Source of the DNA: Hemicentrotus pulcherrimus
Taxonomy: Eukaryota; Echinodermata; Echinoidea; Camarodonta; Strongylocentrotidae
NCBI GenBank assembly: GCA_003118195.1
Contig: BEXV01001325.1
Location: 6,270-70,269 of the forward strand
Length of the DNA: 64,000 bases
Direction: 5' to 3'
This document shows positions 1 to 9,800 of the stretch, piece after piece (position 1 is the first letter of the stretch; every line of letters starts with the position of its first letter). A program made the position numbers and the translations under genes. Under the pieces are notes generated by a model that had not been told where the DNA came from, did not search any database, and saw only the letters and a list, made by a program, of their open reading frames with translations.

Positions 1-39
1 TGTTAAGAGGATTATTGTCATGATTATTGAGGTTGTGGA

Positions 40-320
40 TATCATTGATGACGACGATGATGAGGATGAAGATAATGGTGGTGGTGGTGGTGGTGGTGGT
101 GGTGGTGGTGGTGGTGGTGGTGAGTGTGGTGGTGGTGGTGGTGGTGGTGATGATGTTGATGATGGTGGTGGTGGTGGTGATGGAATAGTGTTAGTAGTGA
201 TGATTAATATGATGAGGAGAAGGAGAAGGGGGATTGTCATGATGTTGATGATGATGATAATGATGATGATAGTGATGATGGTGGTGGAGATGATGATGAC
301 GTTGTCGGTAGTGATAGTGG
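40..320 (+). repeat. GGT/GAT trinucleotide tract
   Basis: An imperfect run of GGT, GAT and ATG triplets makes up almost all of this stretch, with the purest GGT block at about 77-120. It can be read as an Asp/Gly/Met-rich open frame, but this follows from the triplet period and not from a gene. No splice sites or neighbouring exons fit. Confidence 0.85.
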
Positions 321-360
321 CGTTGGTAGTGATGATAAGAAAGGTGATTTTACAGGTGTA

Positions 361-1454
361 AGAAGGTGTAAGTTGTAATGGAAATATTATAACAGTACTT
401 TTTTTTTCTTTCTTTTGCACGACGATAATGATGATGATGATACAAGGGTGTGCTGGAGGAGGAAAATGATGCTAGGGAGCCGCTTTTTGAAGCGTAAAAG
501 ACATGCGTGTCCCTCACTTTCTCCGACATAAAACACTCAGTGTCAACGTTTTTTGCTGATTGCTTCTACAGCACATTCCCTCCTCCAAAGAGAGTCGTTT
601 CCATGACAACAATGTCACCGGAATTATTGTTCGACCGTCACATATTTGTGCTGTGCAATATACATTATATTATATTATAATATATATTATATCAAATAAG
701 AAAGTCTACATTTCTGGTCGGAGTTCGAAAAAATACACAAAAAAGAAAGAAAGAATGATACTCCGTACACAAATTTCAGTATACTGTATATGTATATTTC
801 CTTTCGCGTTTAATCGTTGAATCCTTTTAGTTTCCTAATATCCTTCTCCTCAAACTATTGGACAATAATTGGTTGCAACGAAATGAAAGGGCCCCTTTAG
901 TCTAAGTCTAGACCTGAAACCTATATGGAAAAGGTTAATGATCTATCTATAATCAGATAAACCACCATTTCCTTATCTCTTCGATAACATTAAGCGGCTA
1001 AAATGTATTGCGAATTACAAATGTGTTCATTTTTTTTTTTATTCCAGTGACTAATTCACTCTTTTGAATATTTAAAGATATTTTAGCTAAATTATTGTGT
1101 ACCCCCCGCCAAAAAAAAACACACAACAACAACGAATAAAAATTTAAAAAAAACAACCTACTATCCAACTGAGCAAATTTCTGGAATTGTATGAGTGTTT
1201 ACAAAGAAAAAAAAACAGAGAGATATAAACTTTATATCTTAGAAATCAGGACGATAATTTCGTTGGTATACTGGCTTTTCCTCCGACACTGCAGAGTTCA
1301 AGAGCATTGACACCGTGGGAGGCGGGTGAGTAGCCGGGAGGGGCGTGATCGGAGTGCGCTGGACACGAGACACGTCTACATCACTTGGCTTGGCACGCGC
1401 CCCGACTCACCGGCTTGAGACTAGCAGTAGAGAATACTGGTAAAAGTGAAAGGA
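361..1454. other. Intergenic, no gene seen
   Basis: AT-rich DNA with A and T homopolymers, for example near 1030 and 1115. About 1260-1440 is distinctly more GC-rich, with several CpGs. No recognisable protein or RNA gene was found; the GC-rich part could be regulatory, but nothing shows this directly. Confidence 0.5.
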
Positions 1455-1503
1455 GGTGAAGGATGAGGAGAAGGAGGAGAACGAGGAGAATGAGGAGGAG
1501 GAG

Positions 1504-1535
<32 letters not shown>

Positions 1536-1720
1536 TAGAGGGAGAGAGACGGGGAGAATGGAACGGGGAGAGATTAATATTGGAAAAGAGACCGATAGAC
1601 ATGGACTCGGAGAGAAGAAGGGAGAGAAAACAAAAGAATAAATAGAGAAACCGGAGAGTTAAAGCGAACCAGAGAGAAAGAGGACAGAGAGGGAGAGAGA
1701 GAGAGAGATGGATCTAGGCA
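1455..1720 (+). repeat. GA-rich purine tract
   Basis: Long purine run with (GA)n and GAGGA units; the purest part is about 1500-1550. The overlapping Glu/Arg-rich reading frames are products of the repeat. It is one of about ten GA or CT tracts in the window. Confidence 0.85.
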
Positions 1721-2437
1721 TAATACATAAATACATTCAGACAGACAAGACAGACAGGCAGACAAAATTTTAACTCCAAACATACCATATGCGATGCACG
1801 AAAAATCGGTATAAAATGCTCAACAGAAGAGTAGTGATGATTGTACCAACTATGTAATAATTTGTTCAAAATAGATCATTTTCTACAGCCCTCAAGAAGT
1901 GGAATTCTTTATTTCTTATCATAAATGTTGGTTTGTGCACAAAGCCCACCCTAGTGTATACGATGGAATACAATGAACAGAGTAACATTCGCACATTGAC
2001 CTACTTTAATGATATCTTTGCCCCCTCTGTTAATCTCGTTTATTTAACTCTTTATCCGCCCCGCCCCTTTACCCCGTACCTCCCATCACTCACTCGGTCA
2101 CATCCAGGGTCGCAAATAGGAATAGAATCCCCAAACTCTAGTAATTCATCATCTTTCTCGGATAGAAACGTAAAACAGATGGTTGGGTCATGACTCTTTG
2201 ATAGAGCATAGACCGTCTATGGATAGAGGAAGCAGAACTCATTCACTCGTACTCCGAAAATACAACTGAATGTATTGAAGAAACAGATTAAAGTCAGATC
2301 CAGGGGCTACAATAACAAGATCTCCCCTCCCCCTTCTCCTTAGCCAGACCCGCAAATAGCCGTGACGCGTTTGTATAGAAACAGACGCAACTTTAAAAAT
2401 CGACGCAATTTTCCTTACCGTGTCGCAATGTGTACTC
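1721..2437. other. Intergenic, no gene seen
   Basis: Mixed-composition DNA between the GA tract and the first tRNA block. No recognisable feature was found. Confidence 0.5.
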
Positions 2438-2486
2438 ATCCGGGTATTTTGTACATAGTTTAAATGGATCAACGAGCACCCGTGTT

Positions 2487-2612
2487 GTCAGGATGGCCGA
2501 GCGGTCTAAGGCGCCAGACTCAAGGTTAATTGCCTTATCTCGTACATACGGGATTATCGAGGAGTGTTCTGGTCTCTGTATGGAGGCGTGGGTTCGAATC
2601 CCACTTCTGACA
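2487..2612 (+). tRNA. tRNA-Leu (anticodon CAA), with intron
   Basis: The sequence folds as a complete type II (long variable arm) leucine tRNA. The 5' acceptor strand GTCAGGA pairs with TTCTGAC near the 3' end, and the discriminator base is A. The D arm is GGCCGAGCGGTCTAAGGC. The anticodon stem CCAGA/TCTGG encloses a loop with CAA at 2521-2523. A 42-nt intron occupies 2525-2566, one base after the anticodon, the standard place for nuclear tRNA introns. The T arm carries GGTTCGAATCC, which is also the Pol III B box; the A box is TGGCCGAGCGG. No CCA is encoded, as expected in eukaryotes. Leu-CAA is a tRNA that commonly has an intron in animals. A T5 run follows 4 bases after the gene. The gene looks intact and functional. 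Confidence 0.96.
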
Positions 2613-2616
2613 AGAA

Positions 2617-2621
2617 TTTTT
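2617..2621 (+). terminator. Pol III terminator of tRNA copy 1
   Basis: TTTTT begins 5 bases past the tRNA discriminator base, the usual Pol III stop signal; further T6 runs follow as backup. Confidence 0.75.
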
Positions 2622-2714
2622 GTTTGTCTTTTTTGTTTGTCTTTTTTGTTTAAATGTATTATTTTATGTGATTATAACTTAACTATTATTTTGCTATTTC
2701 AAGCTGCTATATGA

Positions 2715-3590
2715 TTTGACAATATATTTCTACGTATCAAGAGGACACTCATGCAATGTAACACATAGCCCAACTCTCACCTTACAAAACCTCACTAAAA
2801 ATCCATTTTCATATCATAAATCTTACAAGTAATTATAAAAATCCTTTCGTTTCATTAATAAAAATATTATATATCCTCCCATATTATATTCATATAGCCA
2901 GTTATCCGTTCGTCTACTCATAACCTGTCTGGAATAATACTACCTTGTAATGCAAATTCGTGCAATTTGATACACAACTCTTGAATGTTTTATTTCATAT
3001 AATTTTGTTGTCACCAGTTCAATGTTAACACGCTGTAAAATTTGATTGCTTTTTTTTCTTTTTTATATTTAATGTTTTACTTCCATAACTATTTTATCCA
3101 ATCTTGTTTTTCTGATCATGTATCTTGTTATATTTATTTACCATTTTTTTACGGGGATTCAGTCCTGTAAGGGTTATTCAAACCTATTGCTGTATCACTA
3201 GACATGTTTGGTTTCTACTGTGAATGTCTGCATAAATTACATATACAAAATTATAATGTCGGCGAATTCGTACTTTGTGAAACGCGCCCCCGTACTTGAC
3301 CCAATGTACATTCCGACATGCCCCTGTTTCTCTTGGGAAAGAGCGAAGGAAAACAGAAACATTTAGGAATGAACCAACCTCCTTCTTCCATCAATTTTTC
3401 TTGGAATTGATTTTGATCTTTGGTTGGGTTAGGGGTCAAAGGATACCCTGGATAATATTCATGAAAAATATGATGAAAATGGTAAAAAGTAACATGTTTA
3501 TCAACAAAAAAAAAGATAGGCTATCTACATTTTGCCCTTTATGGACAAGTCAACTAAATTCCAAGGGAGGTTACGGTGGAAGGGGATGCT
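2715..3590. other. Intergenic, no gene seen
   Basis: AT-rich DNA with T homopolymers. No coding or RNA gene was recognised. Confidence 0.5.
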
Positions 3591-3730
3591 TTCACTTCCA
3601 TTACTCTCTGTATTTCTTTCTCTCTTTCTTTTTCACCTCCTCTCTTTTTCTCTCTCTTTCTCTCTCTCTCTCTCTCTTCCCCCTCCATCTCTCTCTCTCT
3701 CCCTCTCTCTCTCTCTCCATCCCTCATTCT
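3591..3730 (+). repeat. CT-rich pyrimidine tract
   Basis: Near-continuous (CT)n with TTTC and CCCT interruptions. Leu/Ser/Phe-rich frames here come from the repeat. Confidence 0.85.
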
Positions 3731-3942
3731 TTCTATATCAATTCTTTCCATTTGTTGCTCTTTCCTCCCCCTTGAAATGTAGTTTTTCTCTTCTCACATG
3801 CATGCATATTTGGAAAGTAAATTTCGTTGTAAATATATAAATAGAAAGATTGAAGAACAAACGAAATTATGGTAATATTGTAAGCTGGTGAGATTTTCTT
3901 CATGAATGATTTCTAGATTTTCTCATAAACATATTCATATAT

Positions 3943-4222
3943 TTCAATAATAATAATAATAATAAATTACATTTACATAACGTTTCTAACCGCTTAACAT
4001 AAAAAGGTACGACGTAAACTAAACATACAGCAATAATAATACATAATTCTAATTATAACATTACAGATAATTAAACATTTATTTTAAACAAAACTGCCCT
4101 ATAAATTACTAAATACTTCAAACTTTCCTTTGGCGAATACTAATTGGTAAACTGTTCCATAACTTAGGGGCTACAATAGCAAAAGTACGATCACCGTAAC
4201 CGGTATTGGTTCGGGGACCAGG
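3943..4222 (-). mobile_element. LINE (L2/CR1-type) 3' end, degenerate
   Basis: Read on the minus strand, about 4219-4112 encodes NTGYGDRTFAIVAPKLWNSL followed by PISIRQRKV and a stop. This is the familiar C-terminal end of the reverse transcriptase ORF of L2/CR1-type LINEs (GDRAFSxAAPKLWNSLP). Several in-frame stops follow, then an AAGCGGTTAGAAACG-type 3' tail ending in (ATT)n at 3943-3964. Nothing of the catalytic RT or endonuclease is present, so this is a dead, strongly 5'-truncated copy. It matches the piece at 5957-6510 in the same motif. Confidence 0.8.
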
Positions 4223-4662
4223 GGCGTATTAGAAATCAACTTTTGCATTGAGTCTTTGTCCTTCCACATCAAAGTTGTTCATAATTTCGATCACTTATTT
4301 TCAATTTTAATTCAAGTAGCCCTATGTCATCTCTCGACAGAGCATTTTCCGAAGAGCCATCCACAAATCACCTTGACGTGTAGCTATACACTCCAAAATG
4401 GCGGAGATGTTATGACATTTAATTATAATTCTCATTGAACCATCTATCATCAAAGTAATGTCCGCAATAAATCAGGTATAAAGTTAAAAATTATGTTTTG
4501 AAGGGGGCGTAGAACCATTAGAATAATATGTGTACGGCACTGACCGGATACTAGGAGCTAAAATGGTCTAACCCACCTTGCGTGTTAAATTAATGTGTTA
4601 AAACAGATGACCATGAATATGGCAAGCGCAATAAAGCAAGAATAGATGGGGAAATTAGGAAC
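4223..4662. other. Intergenic, no gene seen
   Basis: Between the LINE remnant and the fold-back element. Nothing recognisable. Confidence 0.45.
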
Positions 4663-4858
4663 TACACAGTCGCTCAGAACGTTTTATTTTTTTTTAATTT
4701 TTTTTTGTTACCCCAATTTATGGAATTATTTTGACAATGATTTATTCCTATCTAGATAATAGTATACATTCTCAGATTTTATTGAATAATAATTTGCCAA
4801 TGTTTGTTTTGCGTTACTGCTAAAGCATGTGTATGCTAATAAGCTTATTAACTACAGG

Positions 4859-4904
4859 GGACCCACGCCCTTAAGTCATAAATGACAGTAATGAGTATTA
4901 ATGC
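4859..4904 (+). repeat. 46-bp flanking direct repeat, left
   Basis: Fold-back arm sequence from GGACCCACG to TTAATGC, immediately before the tRNA block. It matches 5171-5216 at 44 of 46 positions. The right arm contains this segment only once, so the duplication arose with the tRNA insertion. Confidence 0.85.
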
Positions 4905-4955
4905 TTATCCGGGTATTTTGTACATAGTTTTAATGAATCAAAATGCACTCGTGTT

Positions 4956-5081
4956 GTCAGGATGGCCGAGCGGTCTAAGGCGCCAGACTCAAGGTAAATT
5001 ACCTTATCTTGTACACACGAGATTATCGAGGAGTGTTCTGGTCTCTGTATGGAGGCGTGGGTTCGAATCCCACTTCTGACA
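4956..5081 (+). tRNA. tRNA-Leu (anticodon CAA), with intron, inside a transposon
   Basis: The 84 mature bases are identical to those of the tRNA at 2487-2612: the same acceptor stem, D arm, CAA anticodon (4990-4992), long variable arm and T arm with GGTTCGAATCC. The 42-nt intron (4994-5035) keeps the same length and boundaries but differs at 5 positions. A T5 Pol III stop follows at 5086-5090. Identical exons with diverged introns suggest that both genes are under selection or are homogenised, and that this copy still works. It sits inside the left arm of a Tc1-like fold-back element, flanked by 46-bp direct repeats. Confidence 0.95.
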
Positions 5082-5085
5082 AATG

Positions 5086-5090
5086 TTTTT
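5086..5090 (+). terminator. Pol III terminator of tRNA copy 2
   Basis: TTTTT 5 bases past the tRNA end. Confidence 0.75.
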
Positions 5091-5170
5091 GTTTGTCTTG
5101 TTTGTTTAAATGTATTATTTTATGTGATTAATACTTTACTTTTATTTTTCTATTTCAAGCTGCTATATGA

Positions 5171-5216
5171 GGACCTACGCCCTTAAGTCATAAATTACAG
5201 TAATGAGTATTAATGC
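5171..5216 (+). repeat. 46-bp flanking direct repeat, right
   Basis: Second copy of the 4859-4904 fold-back sequence, directly after the tRNA block. From here the left arm continues (CCCCACAAAAGGGCAC and onward), matching the right arm. Confidence 0.85.
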
Positions 5217-5956
5217 CCCACAAAAGGGCACTAATATAGCACATTGATACGGTTTTGATCCTAAGGGCTCACAGTTACGAGGCCATTGCTTTGCAACTGA
5301 ACCATGACTGTACGCAGCGGGGGCTAGGGTAGGGGCAGTTCCCACAAATTAAAACAAAATAAAGAAAATGCAATAAATTATCAATAAGAAAAATCAGAAC
5401 AAAATCCTCTGTGTGCCCATGCCTTGAGCCATAATGCATGGTCGTCCAGATAATTTTGATATGTTGGGGACCGGGATAAAATGCAATAAATTATTGACAA
5501 TTTATTGCATTTTCTGTTTTTTATTTTATTAATGGATACTGCCCCCTACCCTAGCCCCCGCTGCGTACATTCATGGTTCAATGACAAAGCAATGGCCTCG
5601 TAACTGTGAGGCCCCATGATCAAAACCGTGTCGAAAATGCTATATTAGTGCCCTTTTGTGGGGCATTAATCCTCATTACTCTCATTTATGACTCAAGGGC
5701 GTAGGTCCCCTAGTTGATAAGCATAGTAGCATACACATGCTTTTTCAGTCACGCAAAACACACAATTCCAAATTATTATTCAATAAAATCTGAGAATGTA
5801 TACTATTATCTAGAACTATTATTTTCACATTATTTTTTTTTGATAATTCCATAAATTGGGGTAAAACAAAAGTATTCCAACTTTATGAGCGACAGTGTAC
5901 TATGTTTCTAGGCCATGGTGCCTTTGTCCGACTACATCGTACATCCATTAGGTTAA

Positions 5957-6510
5957 TCATCATAATAATAATTATAATCTGGATGTATATTGATTTATAA
6001 AGCATAGTACTTTTACCAAATGGAGAGCTAGGACAATGACAACAAAATTATACAGTTATATAATGCATAATTAAAAATGCTGACATATTAATATGAACTA
6101 CTAATTGAATAGAAGGATCCATATAACAAACGTGAATTGCTTAGAGAGATTTGAAAAAGTGGGGTTTTAACATGGTTTTGAAGGTGTGTAGGGATGGAGC
6201 ATGTTGGATATGAGGAGGCGGTCAATTCCAAAGTTTGGGAGCGGCAACAGGGAGAGCTCTGTCACCGTATTTAAAGCGAGTCTTTACGCGCGAACCAGAC
6301 ATTAGTTGGGGTGGGAAGAAGTGGAAGCCCACAGCCCGGGAAGAAGGAACTTATTTGATATTTGATAAGTTCTAAACGCTATGTCGGGCAGTGACCATTA
6401 CGGACCGTGAAGACAAGGAGGAAAATTTTGAATTGTACACGTTGAGGTATTGGTAGCTAGTAGAGGTTATGGAGGATAGGAGTGATGAGCATGTTCATGT
6501 GACTTTGAAC
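5957..6510 (-). mobile_element. LINE (L2/CR1-type) 3' end, degenerate
   Basis: On the minus strand the upstream part reads LITPILHNLY-stop-LPIPQRV followed by QFKIFLLVF, the usual 'ITPILxxLHWLPIxxRIxFKI' block of L2/CR1 reverse transcriptase ORFs. About 200 bp later comes YGDRALPVAAPKLWN, a stop in place of the next residue, then HAPSLHTFKTMLKPHFFK. In-frame stops and probable frameshifts make it a dead relic. An (ATT)n-like tail lies at 5957-5975. The piece begins 60 bp past the fold-back element. Confidence 0.82.
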
Positions 6511-8264
6511 TAAAAAGAGAGTAATAGATTGAAATTGAATAATTAAGTCTTTCTCAAAAAATATCGTTTAAAATTTATCCCTCAGCCTATTTAGAGACAA
6601 TAACAACAAATAATTCACAAAATGAAGTATTGGCAAGCATACTTTAGAAGTTTTTCGTACAATCCCGGATTTGCTACAGTACAGGCCGTTGCAGATTGTA
6701 TTTAGTTTTCATGCAAGAGGTAAACAAACAAAAAATATTTTTAAATTGTTGACCAGCCAAAATGCCTGTCATAATGTCAAGCTAAAAAGAACATCTGTCA
6801 TCATCGAATGTCTCTGTTAGAAGGGGTAGCCCCTAAAGTGAAAAAAGTGTGAGGCGGCCATTCAATTGCACCCATATCCTCTTTCCCTGGAATTTAACCT
6901 CTGTTATTCAGTCGCAGACTGAACAATAGTACTCTCATATCCATGGTAATACCATCAATGGGTCAACACATTAAAAAGATAATCCTACTATGTTTATAGA
7001 TATATTAGAGGGCTATTAAACACTGTAAGCTTCGTTACTTTGCAGCAGCTTTAGATTTAAAAAGGTACAGTACCATGGTTTCACATCTGCTCGCTCACAG
7101 GTTTCTTATAATTCAGGAAGATCACATCAAAATGAATACATGTATATATCTCGCTTTGAGATCTGACAATTAAGGTTATCGGTGCGTTATCTTTGCAATT
7201 TGAAATTTCCAGAAAATTAAACTCTCTTCCCCTGAAAATGTTAGCGAAGCCGCAAGAGATCAGCTCTCCCGCTGGGTCTTGACGCACACGGGCTCGCAGA
7301 GTGCTCCAAGCCGAGGCCATCCCACTACCCACCCGTCCAGGTTAGGCCTCTTTCCTGCTACCTGCTAGACTTCAGGCGTGTAACTTCCCCCACTCTCTTC
7401 TCATAATTTCGTTGCTTTAGGAAAGAGGTAAAGTTTACATGGAATCAAATCCAATGACAAATAAATAGCATCATATGCAGATATGTCAATCAAACGTTTT
7501 GCCAAGTTTCAGTATTAATTCAATTATTTAGTCAAATAAAGCTAGTCTTCAAATAGCCACACCAGTCGGTAAAAATATTTTATTCGGTAAATTATATATA
7601 ACAATTACTAAGACTCAAGTTAGGCGCTATGAAACGAAATCTGTCATCAATAACTATTTAATGTTAGATTAAAGGCAGGACTATACATATGTTTGAAAAT
7701 TGAAAATATTGAACCTTTCAACCTGCTCATGCCTTGAAAATTGTCAGAGTAATAATTTAATTTCATGTCTTAAAAGAGCGATTCTTTTTTTGTTTTAGGG
7801 GTTGGGTAGTCTTTGAAAAATGAAAACTAACTTGATTCCTGTTCAAGCACACCTCTTTATCCAAGATTGCGTCTCATCTTCCTCTAATCAATACATTACT
7901 ATTTTGTTCAGTAGAACTATACAGACATTAATTATCAAGAAAAGAAGAAAAATCTCATAGCAAACCGAGTAGATGGAGAACTAAATGTTTAACCATTTGG
8001 AGCTGATCCGTAGAGTACAAACAAAAAGGGAATTGAGTAGGGGCGCAGCCGACCCATTCCCCTCCCTCTTTTGAAGCATAATACCCATACTTTAAGCGCA
8101 TAATAAAAACCACCCCTCAATGTTTTTGTTTTTCTTTCTACGGCATTGTGCCCCCTTCTTGAATCAGCTCCTGTTTGATACTGGTTAACGCAGCAAGAAA
8201 TGACATTATGACTTCGACCATGTTCAAGATGGCGCCATGCCATTATAATGTCAAGGCCTAAGAA
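6511..8264. other. Intergenic, no recognised gene
   Basis: Mostly AT-rich. A GC-richer patch at about 7240-7340 lies in an 83-codon minus-strand frame (7081-7332). I do not recognise that protein and see no convincing splice context, so I do not call it a gene. Confidence 0.4.
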
Positions 8265-8365
8265 CTGATTTTATTACCGGTATTATTATTTTTGTTATCA
8301 TTTTCATTAGTATTACCATTATTATTAGTAGTAATATTATTATTATTATCATTATTATCATCAAT
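8265..8365. repeat. ATT-type microsatellite
   Basis: Imperfect (ATT/ATC)n run, AT-only for long stretches. Confidence 0.75.
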
Positions 8366-8767
8366 CATGCATTCCAGTCGTGTTTAATAGCTAGCAGCTC
8401 TAATTGAAAGCATAAATGGATTTTGACCTCAATCAAATGAAAGTGTAGGCCTTACTACCAAAAACAAGATACACTCCATCTTTCGAACGAAATAATGCAG
8501 GGTTGTATAGTGTGCTGTTTGGGCTTTTTGAAATACTGTCAATGTTCAACTCATTTGTATTAGTCATGATAAAGTTCCCAGATGCTTATTTTGGTGAATA
8601 TTGATTCCGTTGTATCGAAGAGGAAGTATGTATCACTGAAGTGTGCCCCAAATGATATAATAATGATAAAAATAATAATGATGATATTAATATATTTATT
8701 CATTTATTCATTTATAAAAAATATTTAAAAAAAGAAAATAAAAAGAAAATAAGTAGTAATCAAAAAA

Positions 8768-8790
8768 GAAAAAAAAAAAAAAAAAAAAAA
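8768..8790 (+). repeat. Poly(A) run
   Basis: Homopolymer of about 20 or more A inside the LINE 3' UTR (poly-T on the element's own strand). Confidence 0.7.
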
Positions 8791-9274
8791 TATTTACATC
8801 GAAAAGCATTACGTTTATACAGAAAAAATATAACATTCCATAGTACAAACATGTACAAAGATATGAGACAGCAATTATAGAGGTGGCACAAACGAATACT
8901 CGTTTGCAAAATAAACATACATCATTAACCTAGTTCAACAGTAATGCCAAAAGGAAAATATTGATTAAGTCGCAATTATGTGAATAAATCATTTTAATAT
9001 TACAGAACATGCACATAGTGTATGTTCGGCTGAGCCATTCACAAATTACAACTTTGTTTAACTAATCTCTTAAATGAATTGACAGAGGAAGCCGTTCTCA
9101 TCGAATTATCTAGCTTATTCCATTCAAGTATAGAAGAAACACTACACTATAACAATCACTTATAACAATCACTTATAACAATCACTTAAAACAATCAGTG
9201 TGAAATCTAGGCACACGTAAACATCCACTGTCTACAATGATAATAGTGATAATAATAATAATATAATAATAATA

Positions 9275-9275
9275 N
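9275..9275. other. Single N at a duplication junction
   Basis: One unresolved base lies exactly between the two copies of the LINE 3' end (copy starts at 8841 and 9276). This fits an assembler join more than biology. Confidence 0.8.
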
Positions 9276-9655
9276 TAGTACAAACATGTACAAAGATATG
9301 AGACAGCAATTATAGAGGTGGCACAAACGAATACTCGTTTGCAAAATAAACATACATCATTAACCTAGTTTAACTGTAATGCCAAAAGGAAAATATTGAT
9401 TAAGTCGCAATTATGTGAATAAATCATGTTAATATTACAGAACATGCACATAGTGTATGTTCGGCTGAGCCATTCACAAATTACAACTTTGTTTAAACAA
9501 TCTCTTAAATGAATTGACAGAGGAAGCCGTTCTCAACGAATTATCTAGCTTATTCCATTCAAGTATGAAAGAAACAATTGGGCTATACTCATAACAATCA
9601 GTGTGAAATTTAGGCACACGTAAACATCCACTGTCTACAATAATAATAGTGATAA
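9276..9655 (-). mobile_element. LINE 3' end, tandem copy 2, frame open
   Basis: Direct repeat of 8841 onward, nearly identical. On the minus strand 9635-9474 stays open for 53 codons: DSGCLRVPKFHTDCYEYSPI, then VSFILEWNKLDNSLRTASSV and NSFKRLFKQSCNL, stop. The order 'RVPKF...D.Y...SFI..WNKL' is that of non-LTR retrotransposon C-termini. It lacks the 14-bp expansion seen in copy 1. It is 5'-truncated at the (ATA)n region. No RT catalytic core is present. Confidence 0.78.
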
Positions 9656-9800
9656 GAATAATATGATAATGATAATAATGTTAATAATAATAATAACAAT
9701 AATAAGACTAATAGTAATGATAATAATGATATTAATAATAATATGTGATAATAATACCATTGATAAGGATAATAATGACAACAATTTTTATAATAATTAT
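9637..9800. repeat. ATA/ATG-type microsatellite
   Basis: Imperfect run of AATAAT, GATAAT and ACAAT triplets next to the LINE copy. Ile/Asn-rich frames are repeat products. Confidence 0.75.

Larger units (their letters stand above)
2438..2714 (+). repeat. Duplicated tRNA-bearing block, copy 1
   Basis: This block, with the tRNA gene in its middle, recurs at 4907-5170. Similarity starts at ATCCGGGTATTTTG, 49 bp before the tRNA in both copies, and ends at GCTATATGA after it. This copy has an extra run of TTTTTTGTTTGTC downstream of the tRNA. The flanks outside the block are unrelated to those of copy 2, and this copy is not inside the fold-back element, so it is the better candidate for the older locus. 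Confidence 0.85.
4907..5170 (+). repeat. Duplicated tRNA-bearing block, copy 2
   Basis: Copy of the 2438-2714 block inserted in the left arm of the fold-back element. The 49-bp spacing from block start to tRNA is the same as in copy 1. It is bounded exactly by the two 46-bp transposon repeats. Confidence 0.85.
4665..5897. mobile_element. Tc1/mariner-like fold-back element carrying a tRNA gene
   Basis: The ends are inverted: CACAGTCGCTCA at 4665-4676 and TGAGCGACAGTG at 5886-5897, each flanked by TA (4663-4664 and 5898-5899), the Tc1/mariner target. The inverted match runs deep. Left-arm pieces such as GATAATAGTATACATTCTC, AAGCATGTGTATGCTA, CACAAAAGGGCACTAATATA and CGCAGCGGGGGCTAGGGTAG all recur in reverse complement in the right arm (about 5498-5885). 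A unique loop of roughly 100 bp lies near 5390-5475. No transposase is present, so it is non-autonomous. The left arm is interrupted by a 266-bp block holding a tRNA-Leu gene. Without the insertion and its flanking duplication the element would be about 0.92 kb. Confidence 0.85.
8650..9275 (-). mobile_element. LINE 3' end, tandem copy 1 with 3' UTR
   Basis: The minus strand encodes ILEWNKLDNSMRTASSVNSF then KRLVKQSCNL and a stop (about 9140-9039), a typical C-terminus of a non-LTR retrotransposon RT ORF. A roughly 400-bp AT-rich 3' UTR runs down to an (AATGAATAAATA)-like tail near 8690. Upstream, the frame is broken by four units of a 14-bp repeat (TATAACAATCACTT) at about 9150-9197. From 8841 the sequence is repeated at 9276. 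Confidence 0.75.

Noticed and set aside
20..361. 113-codon Asp/Gly/Met-rich frame
   Set aside because: Produced by the GGT/GAT triplet tract; no splice or domain evidence.
7081..7332. 83-codon minus-strand frame with a GC-rich start (MASAWSTLRARV...)
   Set aside because: Possible first exon, but no recognised family and no clear donor site in frame; not supported enough to list as a gene.
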